Positions 37,968-46,860 of a DNA stretch of 64,000 nt are shown one piece after another. The translations under genes and the position numbers were made by a program. Under the pieces are notes generated by a model. The model saw nothing but the letters and a program-made list of their open reading frames with translations. It did no database searches and was not told the DNA's origin. The stretch comes from Paractinoplanes atraurantiacus. GTDB lineage: Bacteria; Actinomycetota; Actinomycetes; Mycobacteriales; Micromonosporaceae. Numbering within the stretch: position 1 is the stretch's first letter; each line of letters opens with the position of its first letter. The stretch is taken from the NCBI RefSeq assembly GCF_900215205.1, contig NZ_OBDY01000025.1, positions 62,001 to 126,000 of the forward strand, written 5' to 3'.

Positions 37968-39284
37968 ATGTCATACCCAGTCCAGCCGCCGCCGATCGCC
38001 GTGGCGCCGCCGCCCTCTCCGGCGGGCCGGCCGCCCACGGTGACGGTGGCCGCCGTCCTGCTCTGGGTGATGGCCGTGATCGGCCTGATCTATGCGATCA
38101 CGACGCTGGCCATCGTGCCCGGGACGATCGACCGCTTCCGCGACGTCACCGACGGCCCCCTGCAGTCCTTCACGGGCGACAGCGATCTCGACTATTACGT
38201 GGCGGTGGTCTGGCTCGGCGCCGCGGTGGCCCTGGCCCTGGCCGTGATCATCTTCGCGCTGTACGTGGTGCTGGGCCTCGCCCTGCGCCGCGGCAGCAAC
38301 GCCGCCCGGATCACGACGCTGGTGGCCTGCGTCCTGGGCATCCTGGCCGGCGCCGCGAGCACGCTGACGGTGGCGGTCCAGCGAGGCGGCGACGCGGTGC
38401 CGGGTTCCCTGGGCACCAGGCTGACCGAGGCGTACCCCGGAGGTTGGGTCGGCACGAACACCGCCCTCTCGGTGGCCCAGATCATCGGCTACGCGGTGGT
38501 CGGCATCCTGATCCTGACGGCCCCTAGAGCTTTCTTCCGCAAGCCGGCGGCTTCGGCCGTCCCCGGAGTGCCCCCGGGTGGCTATCCCCCCGCTTACGGC
38601 GCCCCTTACCCCGGCCATCCGGCCGCCGCAGGTTACGGCCCGCAGTACACCCAGGGCTACGACACCGGTGCCTACGGTCCGGGTTCCCCTTACGCTTCAG
38701 GCCCTTCGAGCCCGTACGCCTCAACGCCCTACCCGCAGTACCCCTCCGCTCCGGCCCCGACCGCCGCACCCGACGGCACCGGCCCGGACTCCCCTTACGC
38801 CCGCCCGCCGGCCCCGCCCGCCCCCACAGTCCCGGCCGAGCCCGCCCCTGCAGCGCCCAGCGCTGGCCCTACCGCGCCCACGCCGCCCGGCACCGGCGCC
38901 GCGGCGCCCTCCTTCGCGCCTGCTGCGCCCGGCGCTACCGCCGCGTCCAACCCGCCCGGCGCTACCAGCGCGCCCGCGGGACCGATGGCGCCTGCGGTGC
39001 CCGGCGCCGCCGCTGCTGCGCCTGTCGCACCCAGCGCCACCTCTGCGACTACCGCGCCCGGCGCGGCCGATTCGGGGGCTGGTTCGCCGGCGGGGGCTGA
39101 ATCGGCTTCTGCCGCCGCGTCGTCTGCTTCTGGGGCGGCTGCTTCCTCCGTACCCAATCCGGCCGAGGCGTCCTCGCCCACCGTTGTTTCCGGTCCTTCC
39201 GGTGAGGCGAGTGGGGCCGAGTCGGGGAAGCGCGCGACCCCTTCGGCGTCGGATGATGAGTACTGGTCACGTCCGTCGGAGTAG
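37968..39284 (+). CDS. four-helix membrane protein with Ala/Pro-rich tail (copy 2)
   Basis: This 438-aa protein begins MSYPVQPPPIAVAPPPSPAG. Four TM helices lie in residues ~25-185 (VTVAAVLLWVMAVIGLIYAI; YYVAVVWLGAAVALALAVII; ITTLVACVLGILAGAAST; VAQIIGYAVVGILILTA). They are followed by the same FFRK motif as the preceding protein and a ~240-residue tail of PYA/APT/GATSAPA composition. The shared topology and FFRK junction suggest the two genes arose by duplication. The function is unknown; similar proteins are common in actinomycetes. Confidence 0.72.
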   Translation: MSYPVQPPPIAVAPPPSPAGRPPTVTVAAVLLWVMAVIGLIYAITTLAIVPGTIDRFRDVTDGPLQSFTGDSDLDYYVAVVWLGAAVALALAVIIFALYVVLGLALRRGSNAARITTLVACVLGILAGAASTLTVAVQRGGDAVPGSLGTRLTEAYPGGWVGTNTALSVAQIIGYAVVGILILTAPRAFFRKPAASAVPGVPPGGYPPAYGAPYPGHPAAAGYGPQYTQGYDTGAYGPGSPYASGPSSPYASTPYPQYPSAPAPTAAPDGTGPDSPYARPPAPPAPTVPAEPAPAAPSAGPTAPTPPGTGAAAPSFAPAAPGATAASNPPGATSAPAGPMAPAVPGAAAAAPVAPSATSATTAPGAADSGAGSPAGAESASAAASSASGAAASSVPNPAEASSPTVVSGPSGEASGAESGKRATPSASDDEYWSRPSE

Positions 39285-40150
39285 TTACTCGCCAGTTACC
39301 CCCCTCATTTTGAGGTGAGGCCCCTCATATTGATGGGCATGGGTCACCCGAACGGGTAGCTTTCTCATCCGGCGATGTCCCCCAATCGGCTGTCCGGATA
39401 GCGCTTGACCAGCCGGTCGGAGGGTGTTTTTCGCTACATGGGTAAACGTCCCACCGCACGATTCACAGGACCTTCTCAGCACCTCGTCCGGGTGATCTGC
39501 CGGCCGCCGCCGCTGTGACCCAGGACATAGGGGCTTTGAGCTGCGTCGATGTTCTCGGGATCGGGCGAAAGGGACTTCGCCAACAGTAAGGTTTGTTTAT
39601 AGAGAGACCCAATGTTGTGCGTCAATAGTTCCGTTCGACACTGCCGGGGCGAAAGGTTCCAGTTTCGTTCCAGCCAGTACGCTCGATACATGCAAGCACG
39701 CCACGACCTGCGTAAATTCATCACTGAATTGCCCGTCGCAGAGCGTGGTGCCGTGCTTTCATCGGGTCGTGAACTTCCGGCATCCGGCCGCCCGGTCCGG
39801 GAGATCGCACACGGTGTTGGGATGACGACGGCGAGGTGTGTGCGGACCTCGCTCAAATCGGATCAGTCACCGGAAACAGATCGACGAATTGACAATGTGG
39901 GGCGTCTCACTCCCGGGGCGGGGATCGAGACCTCGACACAGATGGACAGCGTCCTGACGGCGGCTGAGGCGTTGCAGGAGGCAGAGACCGAGTTCGGCCG
40001 CAGGGGAAAGGTTGATCGGGAGTTCGGGTTACCGGCCATCCTGGATCGACCGACCCGGCGATCGATGTCGGCCTTACGGCCTCGAAGTTAGGCGGTTCGT
40101 TCCTGCACCCATGCAGGAGAATCGATGCAGTTGGTGGAAGGATGGAGATC
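39285..40150. other. 866-base AT-richer intergenic block
   Basis: This stretch is visibly less GC-rich than its surroundings and holds no convincing gene. At 39301-39334, CCCCTCATxTTGA occurs twice, 20 bases apart, each copy partly palindromic. A frame at 39612-40091 (159 codons, starting upstream of MQARHDLRKFITELPVAERG) and an opposing frame at 39476-39856 both have poor third-position GC and no domain. TCCTGC-ACCCAT-GCAGGA (40101-40118) is a hairpin or operator 33 bases before the ArsR start. It may be a decayed gene or a long regulatory region. Confidence 0.45.
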
Positions 40151-40519
40151 GTGGGAACTGCGTTGGCGGAAATGACAATGCCTCAGATCTCGCCGCTTGC
40201 CGGCGAGCCAATTGAACGTGCCGACGCCGAGCGGCTGGCCGGGGTGCTCAAGGCACTGGCCGACCCGGCCCGGCTTCGGCTGCTGAGCCTCATTCAGTCC
40301 GCGACGGACGGTGAGGCCTGCGTGTGCGACCTGACCGCTCCGCTCGGTCTGTCTCAGCCGACGGTGAGCCATCACCTTCGGATCCTCACGGAGGCCGGCC
40401 TGCTCGAGCGTGAGAAGCGGGGTGTGTGGGCGTACTACCGCCTCGTGCCGACCGCCATCGCGACGATCGCCGATCTTCTGACCCCGCCTCGCAAGCGGGC
40501 CACGAAGAAGGCGCGCTGA
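40151..40519 (+). CDS. ArsR-family metal/metalloid-responsive repressor
   Basis: The ~122-aa winged-helix protein contains VLKALADPARLRLLSLI, ACVCDLTAPLGLSQPTVSHHLRIL and the wing GVWAYYRLVP. CVCDL is the paired-Cys metalloid site (alpha-3N type) of classical ArsR repressors. I chose GTG 40151 because GGAAGG lies 9 bases upstream; an ATG at 40142 is too close to that motif. No arsenic-resistance gene follows; instead a class II aldolase gene lies 105 bases downstream beyond a strong hairpin. The regulated gene is therefore uncertain. Confidence 0.88.
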   Translation: MGTALAEMTMPQISPLAGEPIERADAERLAGVLKALADPARLRLLSLIQSATDGEACVCDLTAPLGLSQPTVSHHLRILTEAGLLEREKRGVWAYYRLVPTAIATIADLLTPPRKRATKKAR

Positions 40520-40534
40520 CCGCTTTCGGGACTC

Positions 40535-40574
40535 GCCTGGCGTCACCGGCATCACGTGGGGCGTGACGCCAGGC
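40535..40574. terminator. 12-bp stem-loop between arsR-like and aldolase genes
   Basis: GCCTGGCGTCAC (40535-40546) pairs perfectly with GTGACGCCAGGC (40563-40574), separated by 16 bases. It lies 16 bases after the ArsR stop. It is probably a terminator without T tract, or an attenuator for the aldolase gene. Confidence 0.6.
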
Positions 40575-40624
40575 CGAAGACCTTCTCCGCCTCAAGTCCA
40601 CCCCCAGGACCCGAGGAGTAACGG

Positions 40625-41299
40625 GTGAACTACGTCCACGGCGATCTGCGCGATCAGCTCGCGTTCGTGGGTTTCGACGTCATCCAGGCCGGCCTGGTGG
40701 CCGGCTCCGGTGGCAACCTGTCCGCGCGGATCCCCGACGAGGACGCCATCTGGGTCACCGCCAGTGGCTCCTGGCTGGGCCGTCTCAGCCGGACGACCTT
40801 CGCCTCCGTGCGCGTGTCGGACGGCTCACCCGCGACGGTCGGCAACATGCCGCCGCCGCAGTGCGAGCCGACCAGCGAGCTGGCGTTGCACCTCGCGTTG
40901 TACAGGGCCCGCCCCGACGTCAACGCCATCATCCATCTGCATCCGCAGACCGCTCTGCTGCTCGACGCGCTGGGCGAGCACATCCGGATCGTCACCACGG
41001 ACCACGCCTACTACCTGAGGCGCGTCTCCACGGTGCCCTTCCGCATGCCCGGCACCATCGAGTTGGCTTCGCTGACGGCCGCCATGGCCGCCGACGGCAC
41101 CGACTGCCTGGTCCTGAGCCAGCACGGCTGCGTCGTCCTCGGCGATTCGGTCGAGCTCGCCCACAAGCGAGCCCGCAACCTCGAGGAGGCCGCGCAGCTC
41201 ACCTACCGGGCTTTGGCCGCCGGCCGCCTGGAAAACCTGCGCGACTGCCCCGAGGAGTTCCAGAGCCGCCTGTCCGGTTCCACAGCGCTCTCCGTCTGA
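40625..41299 (+). CDS. class II aldolase/adducin family protein
   Basis: This 224-aa protein has SGGNLSARI, the phosphate-binding-type loop WVTASGSWLGRL, EPTSELALHLALY (catalytic Glu region), the zinc ligands HLHP, and the third ligand in LSQHGCVVLG. These are the hallmarks of class II aldolase/adducin enzymes such as fuculose-phosphate aldolase, ribulose-phosphate epimerase-like AraD and MtnB dehydratase. The exact reaction cannot be fixed. GAGGAG at 40613-40618 is 6 bases before the GTG start. A terminator occurs at 41433. Confidence 0.87.
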   Translation: MNYVHGDLRDQLAFVGFDVIQAGLVAGSGGNLSARIPDEDAIWVTASGSWLGRLSRTTFASVRVSDGSPATVGNMPPPQCEPTSELALHLALYRARPDVNAIIHLHPQTALLLDALGEHIRIVTTDHAYYLRRVSTVPFRMPGTIELASLTAAMAADGTDCLVLSQHGCVVLGDSVELAHKRARNLEEAAQLTYRALAAGRLENLRDCPEEFQSRLSGSTALSV

Positions 41300-41432
41300 C
41301 CGCTTCCAGCCCTCCCCGAGATCCGCCCAACCGGCCCGCACCCACCGCGGTCCCGCCCAGCGAGTCCCGTCCAGGAGCCCACCGCCCTCAGGGCTCCCCA
41401 ATGGCGCCCAGCGCCACCCGTCCCGCACAAGC

Positions 41433-41469
41433 AAAGCCGCCCGTTCCCTTTCGGGCGGCTTTCGCTTTT
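41433..41469. terminator. intrinsic terminator downstream of aldolase
   Basis: AAAGCCGCCCG (41433-41443) pairs with CGGGCGGCTTT (41452-41462), followed by CGCTTTT. Confidence 0.85.
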
Positions 41470-41960
41470 CCCGTACGCCCAAACAGCCACCCACCGACAG
41501 CGCCCTCCCGGGCCACGGTGGCCTGCCTCACCGCACGCCGCCCTGCCTCGCCCGACGCCCGCAACCACAGCCCTGCCGGCCCCAGCTCCGCATTCGCGCG
41601 ACACCCGCAGCCGAGGTCGCAGCGCAGCGCGGCGCGGGGTTGGGTTTGGGCGGGAAGTGCGGCGCGGCTTCCAGCATTCCGGCCTTCCCGCCGGTCGATC
41701 ATTCCGCCCGCGTTCTGCTCGCGCCGCCCCCTGCTCCGCCTCGTGGCCGGGCGAGATCGTAGGAGCCGCGGCGGGCGCGGGAGAGGGAGGGGCCGCGAGT
41801 CAGCTGGACCAGTCTGTGGGTGTGGGAAAGAGGCCGCGCGAGTCGGACCGGGAGGGCGAATGGCGGCGAGCCCGATGTGGGAGGGCGAAAGGCCACGCGG
41901 GTCTCGCGGCGAGGGAGTCGGATGGCGGTGAGGAAGAGGGGCTAGGTGTGGGTGGGAACG
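41470..41960. other. gene-free GC-rich stretch
   Basis: Between the aldolase terminator and the DedA terminator (~490 bases) I see no frame with plausible start, codon use or domain. The sequence is purine-biased and repetitive (GAG/GGCG tracts). Confidence 0.5.
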
Positions 41961-41961
41961 A

Positions 41962-41996
41962 AAAAGACGCCGCCCCCGGCTGGGGCGGCGTCTTTT
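41962..41996. terminator. bidirectional terminator at the dedA 3' end
   Basis: AAAAGACGCCGCCCC (41962-41976) pairs perfectly with GGGGCGGCGTCTTTT (41982-41996) around CGGCT. T tracts exist in both directions. It lies 15 bases beyond the dedA stop. Confidence 0.92.
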
Positions 41997-42011
41997 GTGG
42001 ACTTGGGGGTG

Positions 42012-42830
42012 TTAGTTGCGGCGGTGGGAGCGTGGGGGGTAGCGGTCGTCGTTGTCGTCCTCTTCGCGGGCTGCGTCTACCAAGCCGGCGATGCTGGCGG
42101 CGGCGACCACGCCGATGGCGGCTGAGGGCTCCGGGTCGGTGGCGTCGCCGTTCTTCTTCTTGTGGCGGCGCTCCCGGAGGATCTCGATGAAGATCGGGAG
42201 CAGCGAGATCAGGACGATGATGGCGACGACCGGCAGGATGTAGCGGTCGATGTGGTCGCCGATGGCGTCGTAGATCTGCTGGGCCAGCGTGTGGCCGAGG
42301 ATGATGATGCCGTCGGTCCAGAGGATGGCGCCGACCACGTTCCAGATGAAGAACTTGCGGGCCGGCATGCCGAGCGTGCCGGCGACCGGGTTGAGGAACG
42401 TGCGCACGATCGGGATGAAGCGGGCCAACACGACGGCCTTGGCCGGGCCGAACTTCTCGAAGTAGTACTCGGCCTTTTCCACGTACTCGCGCTTGAAGAG
42501 CTTCGAGTCGGGTTTGTCGAACATGCGCCGGCCGTACCTGGCACCGAGCCAATGACCGAGCTGCGCACCGAGGATCGCGCAGATCGGCGCGCCGATCAGC
42601 AGGCCGACGTACGACAGCTGCGTGCCCTCGCCGAAGATCGAGTTGGCCACGGGCGAGGCCGCCACGCCGGCCAGGAAGAGCAGCGAGTCGCCGGGGAAGA
42701 AGAACCCGACCAGCAGTCCCGTCTCGGCGAACAGGATCGCCCACACGCCGTACAGACCGAGGGTGTGAATCAGCTCCGTCGGATCTGTCGGATTGAAGGC
42801 GAGCTGCTCGCTCAGCGCATGGATGTCCAC
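42012..42830 (-). CDS. DedA family (SNARE-associated Golgi-like) membrane protein
   Basis: The ~272-aa protein has the DedA core: FAETGLLVGFFFPGDSLLF, GAQLGHWLGARYGRRMF and FGPAKAVVLARFIPIVRTF followed by GTLGMPARKF, with several TM helices and a charged cytosolic tail (EEDDNDDRY). DedA proteins are implicated in membrane lipid transport (undecaprenyl-phosphate or phosphatidylethanolamine flipping) and membrane homeostasis. Start is uncertain: GTG 42830 (VDIHALSEQL) is used; a GTG at 42851 is possible. Confidence 0.9.
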   Translation of the reverse strand: MDIHALSEQLAFNPTDPTELIHTLGLYGVWAILFAETGLLVGFFFPGDSLLFLAGVAASPVANSIFGEGTQLSYVGLLIGAPICAILGAQLGHWLGARYGRRMFDKPDSKLFKREYVEKAEYYFEKFGPAKAVVLARFIPIVRTFLNPVAGTLGMPARKFFIWNVVGAILWTDGIIILGHTLAQQIYDAIGDHIDRYILPVVAIIVLISLLPIFIEILRERRHKKKNGDATDPEPSAAIGVVAAASIAGLVDAAREEDDNDDRYPPRSHRRN

Positions 42831-42951
42831 GAGGAGCCAGGGTACCGGCACCGGACCATGTGAAACCTGTCCACTTCCTGTGGAAACGCTTTCCGGCCTG
42901 AACGGCCGCGCCGGCCACCCGAATGGCCAGGTCAAGCGCCGGCGCGGTCGA

Positions 42952-45441
42952 TCAGAGGCGCGGGTCGACGGGCTCCGACTCCGAGGCCAGGATGGCGAAG
43001 ACGAGCTCGTGGACGCGCCACAGCGGCTCGCCGGCCGCCAGCCGGTCGAGGGCGGCCAGGCCCAGGCCGTGCTCGCGCAGCGCCAGGTTGCGTTTGCGGC
43101 CCAGGTTGCGGCGGCGCAGGCGGGCCAGCTGCTCGGGGCGGGTGTATTCCGGGCCGTAGATGATGCGCAGATATTCACGGCCCCGGCATTTCACGCCGGG
43201 CTGGACCAGCCGCCCCTTCGCCTCGGTGACGGTCAGGCCCGACCACGGCTTGACCACCATGCCCTCGCCGCCGGCGGCGGTGAGCGTCAGCCACCACTCG
43301 GTGGCCTCCGCCTCGGACGCCGGGTCGGCGAGGTCGACGACGACCCGCCGGGTCGGTGTGAACAGCTCCGGGTCGGCCGCCACCAGGCGGTCGGCGAGGC
43401 TCAGGTGCCAGCCGTGGTCCCGACTCGCATACGTGACGCCGTCGCCGGCCAGCACCGCGAACGGGGCCAGCGTGACGCCGGTCAGGCCGTCGGTCGGTTT
43501 CACGTACGCGCGGTAGGCGGCCGAATAGCCGTCGATCTCGGCCGACCGCAGCTCCAGCCGTTCCCGCAGCGCTGTCACGTCCAGCCCACGCGCGGCCGTG
43601 CCGGCCACCACGTCGAGGGCCGCGGGCAGGGCGGCCCGGCCGGCGGCGCCGACTCCCGCGTACCGTTCCCGGATCAGGCCGGCCGCCTTGGCCGACCACG
43701 GCAGCAGCTCGGCGTCGATCAGCAGCCAGTCGCGGCCGAGCTCGTCGAAGAGGCCGGCCGCCGCGGCCCGCACCCTGGCCAGCAGCGGCTCGTCCAGCTC
43801 GGGACCGAAGAACGGGCGCCCGGTCCGGGTCCAGATCGCGTCGCCTTCGCCGTCCCGGGACACGCGAACCACCGCCCGGGAGCCCATGTGCTTCTCCTCG
43901 CACACGACCTTTTCCACGCCGGCGGCGCGCATGTCGGCGAATGCGGTCGCCGGGTGCTCCAGATATCCGTCCAGCTCCGACGTCGAGCACGGCGCCATGG
44001 TCGGCGGCAGCCAGACCAGCGTCGCCGGGTCGAGCGCGAACCGGCTCATCACCTCCAGGGCGGCGGCCGCGTTCTCGGCGGCGATGGTGGCCCGTCCGTA
44101 CCCGTAATCGAGGTGTCGCCGCCCGGTCACGTCGGTGATGTCCAGGCCCTCGTCCGGCCGGCCCGGTGCGACCAGTGGGCGTACGGGCGCGTAATGCTCC
44201 TTCTCGGCCGGCACCGAGACCAGCTCGCGCGACGGCCAGCGGAGCGCGGTCAGCGCGCCACCGAAGACGCAGCCGGTGTCGAGGCAGATGGTGTTGTTGA
44301 TCCACTCCGGTTTGGGTATCGGTGTGTGGCCGTAGACGACCGCGGCCGACCCGCGGTAGTCACGGGCCCACGGGTAGCGGACCGGCAGGCCGTACTCATC
44401 GGTCTCGCCGGTGGTCTCGCCGTACAGCGCGAAGCTGCGCACTCGGCCCGACGCCCGGCCCTGGTAGGCCTCCTTGAGGCCGGCGTGCGCGACGACGAGC
44501 TGGCCGCCGTCGAGCACGTAGTGGCTGACCAGGCCCTCGATGAACGTCTTGGCCTCGGCCACGAACTCGTCCGGCTCGGCCGACAGCTGCTCGAGCGTCT
44601 CGGGCAGGCCGTGCGTCAGCTGGACCTTGCGGCCGTTGAGCTTGCGGGCCAGTTTCTGCTCGTGGTTGCCGGGCACGCAGAGCGCCGCGCCGTCCGCGAC
44701 CATGCCCATCACCAGGCGCAGCACGCCCGGCGAGTCGGGGCCGCGGTCGACCAGGTCGCCGACGAAGACGGCCGTACGGCCCTCGGGGTGCGCCGCGGTG
44801 ACCGGCCGGCCGGCGGCGTCGCGGGTCAGGGCGTAGCCCAGCCGCTCGAGCAGCGTCTCGAGCTCGGCCCGGCAGCCGTGCACGTCGCCGATGATGTCGA
44901 ACGGGCCGGTGAGCTCGCGCTTGTCGTTGAACAGCTTCTCGTAGCGGATCGAGGCGGCCGCGATCTCGTCCGGTCCGCGCAGCACGTGCACCTTGCGGAA
45001 GCCCTCGCGGGCCAGCGAGCCGAGGCTGTGCCGCAGGTCGCGGTGCATGCGGTTGAGGACACGGCGGTCGAAGGTACGGTCGGGGCGGGCCTGCGTGCGC
45101 TCCCAGGCCAGCGCCTCGGGCACGTCGAGGACGATCGCCACCGGCAGCACGTCGTGTTCCTTGGCCACCCGGACCAGCTCGGCCCGGCCGTGCGGCTGGA
45201 GGTTGGTGGCGTCGACGACGGTGAGCCGCCCGGCGGCCAGCCGCTTGCCGGCGATGTAGTGCAGGGCGTCGAAGGCCTCGGCCGAGGCGGACTGGTCGTT
45301 CTCGTCGTCGGCCACCAGGCCGCGGAAGAAGTCGGACGACAGCACCTGGGTGGGGCGGAAGTGCGTACGCGCGAAGGTTGATTTGCCCGAGCCGGAGATG
45401 CCGACCAGGGCGACGAGCGCGAGCTCCGGGATGTCGATCAT
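42952..45441 (-). CDS. pnkp: bacterial Pnkp: polynucleotide kinase-phosphatase with ligase-like domain
   Basis: This 829-aa protein has three modules. An N-terminal kinase has P-loop GISGSGKST (~14-22). A central metallophosphoesterase (~180-470) has GDVHGC, GDLVDRGPDS and GNHEQKL. A C-terminal adenylyltransferase/ligase-like domain has the nucleotidyl lysine in EEKHMGSRAV (~515) plus VKPTDG and GEGMVVKPW. This is the defining architecture of bacterial Pnkp, which heals and, with Hen1, seals RNA ends cut by ribotoxins. Its ATG overlaps the Hen1 stop by 4 bases. Length and motifs are complete. Confidence 0.94.
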   Translation of the reverse strand: MIDIPELALVALVGISGSGKSTFARTHFRPTQVLSSDFFRGLVADDENDQSASAEAFDALHYIAGKRLAAGRLTVVDATNLQPHGRAELVRVAKEHDVLPVAIVLDVPEALAWERTQARPDRTFDRRVLNRMHRDLRHSLGSLAREGFRKVHVLRGPDEIAAASIRYEKLFNDKRELTGPFDIIGDVHGCRAELETLLERLGYALTRDAAGRPVTAAHPEGRTAVFVGDLVDRGPDSPGVLRLVMGMVADGAALCVPGNHEQKLARKLNGRKVQLTHGLPETLEQLSAEPDEFVAEAKTFIEGLVSHYVLDGGQLVVAHAGLKEAYQGRASGRVRSFALYGETTGETDEYGLPVRYPWARDYRGSAAVVYGHTPIPKPEWINNTICLDTGCVFGGALTALRWPSRELVSVPAEKEHYAPVRPLVAPGRPDEGLDITDVTGRRHLDYGYGRATIAAENAAAALEVMSRFALDPATLVWLPPTMAPCSTSELDGYLEHPATAFADMRAAGVEKVVCEEKHMGSRAVVRVSRDGEGDAIWTRTGRPFFGPELDEPLLARVRAAAAGLFDELGRDWLLIDAELLPWSAKAAGLIRERYAGVGAAGRAALPAALDVVAGTAARGLDVTALRERLELRSAEIDGYSAAYRAYVKPTDGLTGVTLAPFAVLAGDGVTYASRDHGWHLSLADRLVAADPELFTPTRRVVVDLADPASEAEATEWWLTLTAAGGEGMVVKPWSGLTVTEAKGRLVQPGVKCRGREYLRIIYGPEYTRPEQLARLRRRNLGRKRNLALREHGLGLAALDRLAAGEPLWRVHELVFAILASESEPVDPRL

Positions 45442-46814
45442 GCGGTCACCTCCGAGGCGACGAGAGTGAAGAGAGCGAGCTGGGTCGGCGAGCCGGTTGT
45501 CTCGTCGAGCTCGCCTACTGTCCTAAATGTCACGTTGTATCCGTATGTCTGCGCTGTCCGACTCGCCCAGTCCTGGAACTCGGCCCGCGTCCACTCGAAG
45601 CGATGGTCCGAATGCCGCATGCCGGTCAGGCCCTCGTAGTGGACGTTGTATTCGGCGTTGGGGGTGGTCACGACGACGGCACCGGGACGCGCGTGGCCGA
45701 AGACGCTCGCCTCCAAGGCCGGCAGCCGCGGCACGTCGAGATGCTCGATGACCTCCATCAGCACGGCCGCGTCGTAGCCGCGCAGCCGGTCGTCGCGGTA
45801 GGTCAGCGCGGACTGCCACAGCTTCAGCCGGCCACGCTGCCGCTCGGGCAGGCGGTCGAGGCGCAGCTTGCGCGCGGCGATCTCCAGCGCCCGGGAGGAC
45901 ACGTCGGTGCCGACGACCTCGGTGTAGCGCCGGTCTTTCATCAGGGCGCCCAGCAGCGCACCGCCACCGCAGCCCAGGTCGAGCACGCGGGTCGCCCCGA
46001 CCTCGGTCAGCGCGGCCAGCACGGCGTCGCGGCGCTGCTCGGCGAGCGACTGCCGGCGTACCACCGGAAGCTCGGCCTCCTCCTCGGCCGGCGGCTCCTC
46101 GGCCTCCTCGCCCTCGAGCGACTGGAGCGCGGTCGTGGTCAGCGCCCGCTTGTGCGCCAGGTAGCGGCGGGCGATCAGCACCTTGTCGGGGTGGCCGGCG
46201 AGCCAGCCCTGACCGGAGCGCAGCAGCTTCTCGATCTCGTCGGGCGCGACCCAGTAGTGCTTCGCGTCGTCGAGAACGGGCAGAAGGACGTACAGATGAT
46301 TAAGCGCCGCGGAGAGCGTCAGCGAACCGCGCAGAACGAGATCGACGTAGCGGCTGTCGCCGCCGATCTCGGGCTCGAACGGGATCTCGGTGGCCTCGAC
46401 CTCCCAGCCGAGCGGCGCGAACAGGCGCGTGGCCAGCTCGGCCGTGCCCCGCAGCACCGGCACGCGGATCTCCAGCGGGAGCGGGGTGGCCGCCAGCTCG
46501 GGGCGGTCCTTGGACGCGCCGCGCAGGGCGGAGCGGAAGACCTTGGACAGGGCGCCGGCGAGCAGGCTGGAAGCCGCGTAGGGCCGGTCGTTGACGAACT
46601 GGCTCAGCTCGAAGGCGTCGCGCTGGGCGCGCAGCCGCTGTGGATCGACGTCCAGCATCAGCGCGGCCGTGCACCGCTCGTCGCTCACCTCGGGATACAT
46701 CACGTACGCGGTACCGGTCGGCACGTCGAACGTATGCACCTTATCGGGGTGTTTGACCAGCAGATATCCGAGATCGGAGGCGGGGCGATGAGTGGTCGTG
46801 ACGGTCAGCAGCAC
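45438..46814 (-). CDS. hen1: Hen1, 3'-terminal RNA ribose 2'-O-methyltransferase
   Basis: This 458-aa protein has the bacterial Hen1 N-terminal ligase-activating domain (MLLTVTTTHRPASDLGYLL to ~240) and a SAM methyltransferase domain with VLDLGCGGGALLG (~277). The metal-binding EVIEH motif (~350) and RHSDHRFEW (~402) supply the Mn2+ ligands typical of Hen1. It methylates the 2'-OH at the repair junction before Pnkp ligation, protecting it from re-cleavage. The start is a GTG at 46814 with weak Shine-Dalgarno, 46 bases after a small acidic ORF. Confidence 0.94.
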   Translation of the reverse strand: MLLTVTTTHRPASDLGYLLVKHPDKVHTFDVPTGTAYVMYPEVSDERCTAALMLDVDPQRLRAQRDAFELSQFVNDRPYAASSLLAGALSKVFRSALRGASKDRPELAATPLPLEIRVPVLRGTAELATRLFAPLGWEVEATEIPFEPEIGGDSRYVDLVLRGSLTLSAALNHLYVLLPVLDDAKHYWVAPDEIEKLLRSGQGWLAGHPDKVLIARRYLAHKRALTTTALQSLEGEEAEEPPAEEEAELPVVRRQSLAEQRRDAVLAALTEVGATRVLDLGCGGGALLGALMKDRRYTEVVGTDVSSRALEIAARKLRLDRLPERQRGRLKLWQSALTYRDDRLRGYDAAVLMEVIEHLDVPRLPALEASVFGHARPGAVVVTTPNAEYNVHYEGLTGMRHSDHRFEWTRAEFQDWASRTAQTYGYNVTFRTVGELDETTGSPTQLALFTLVASEVTA

Positions 46815-46860
46815 GCCCGTAATGATGAGCCGCCGAGATGATCAAGGGCGAGCCATTAAT

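Noticed and set aside
39476..39856. 126-codon minus-strand frame in the AT-richer block
   Set aside because: Unfavourable third-position composition, no ribosome-binding site, overlaps an equally weak opposite frame; treated as intergenic.
41657..42190. 177-codon plus-strand frame overlapping the dedA 3' end
   Set aside because: It crosses a strong bidirectional terminator and dedA on the other strand; Gly/Arg low complexity only.
42793..45381. 862-codon plus-strand open frame opposite pnkp
   Set aside because: It is antisense to a gene with complete catalytic motifs; no start signal or domain.
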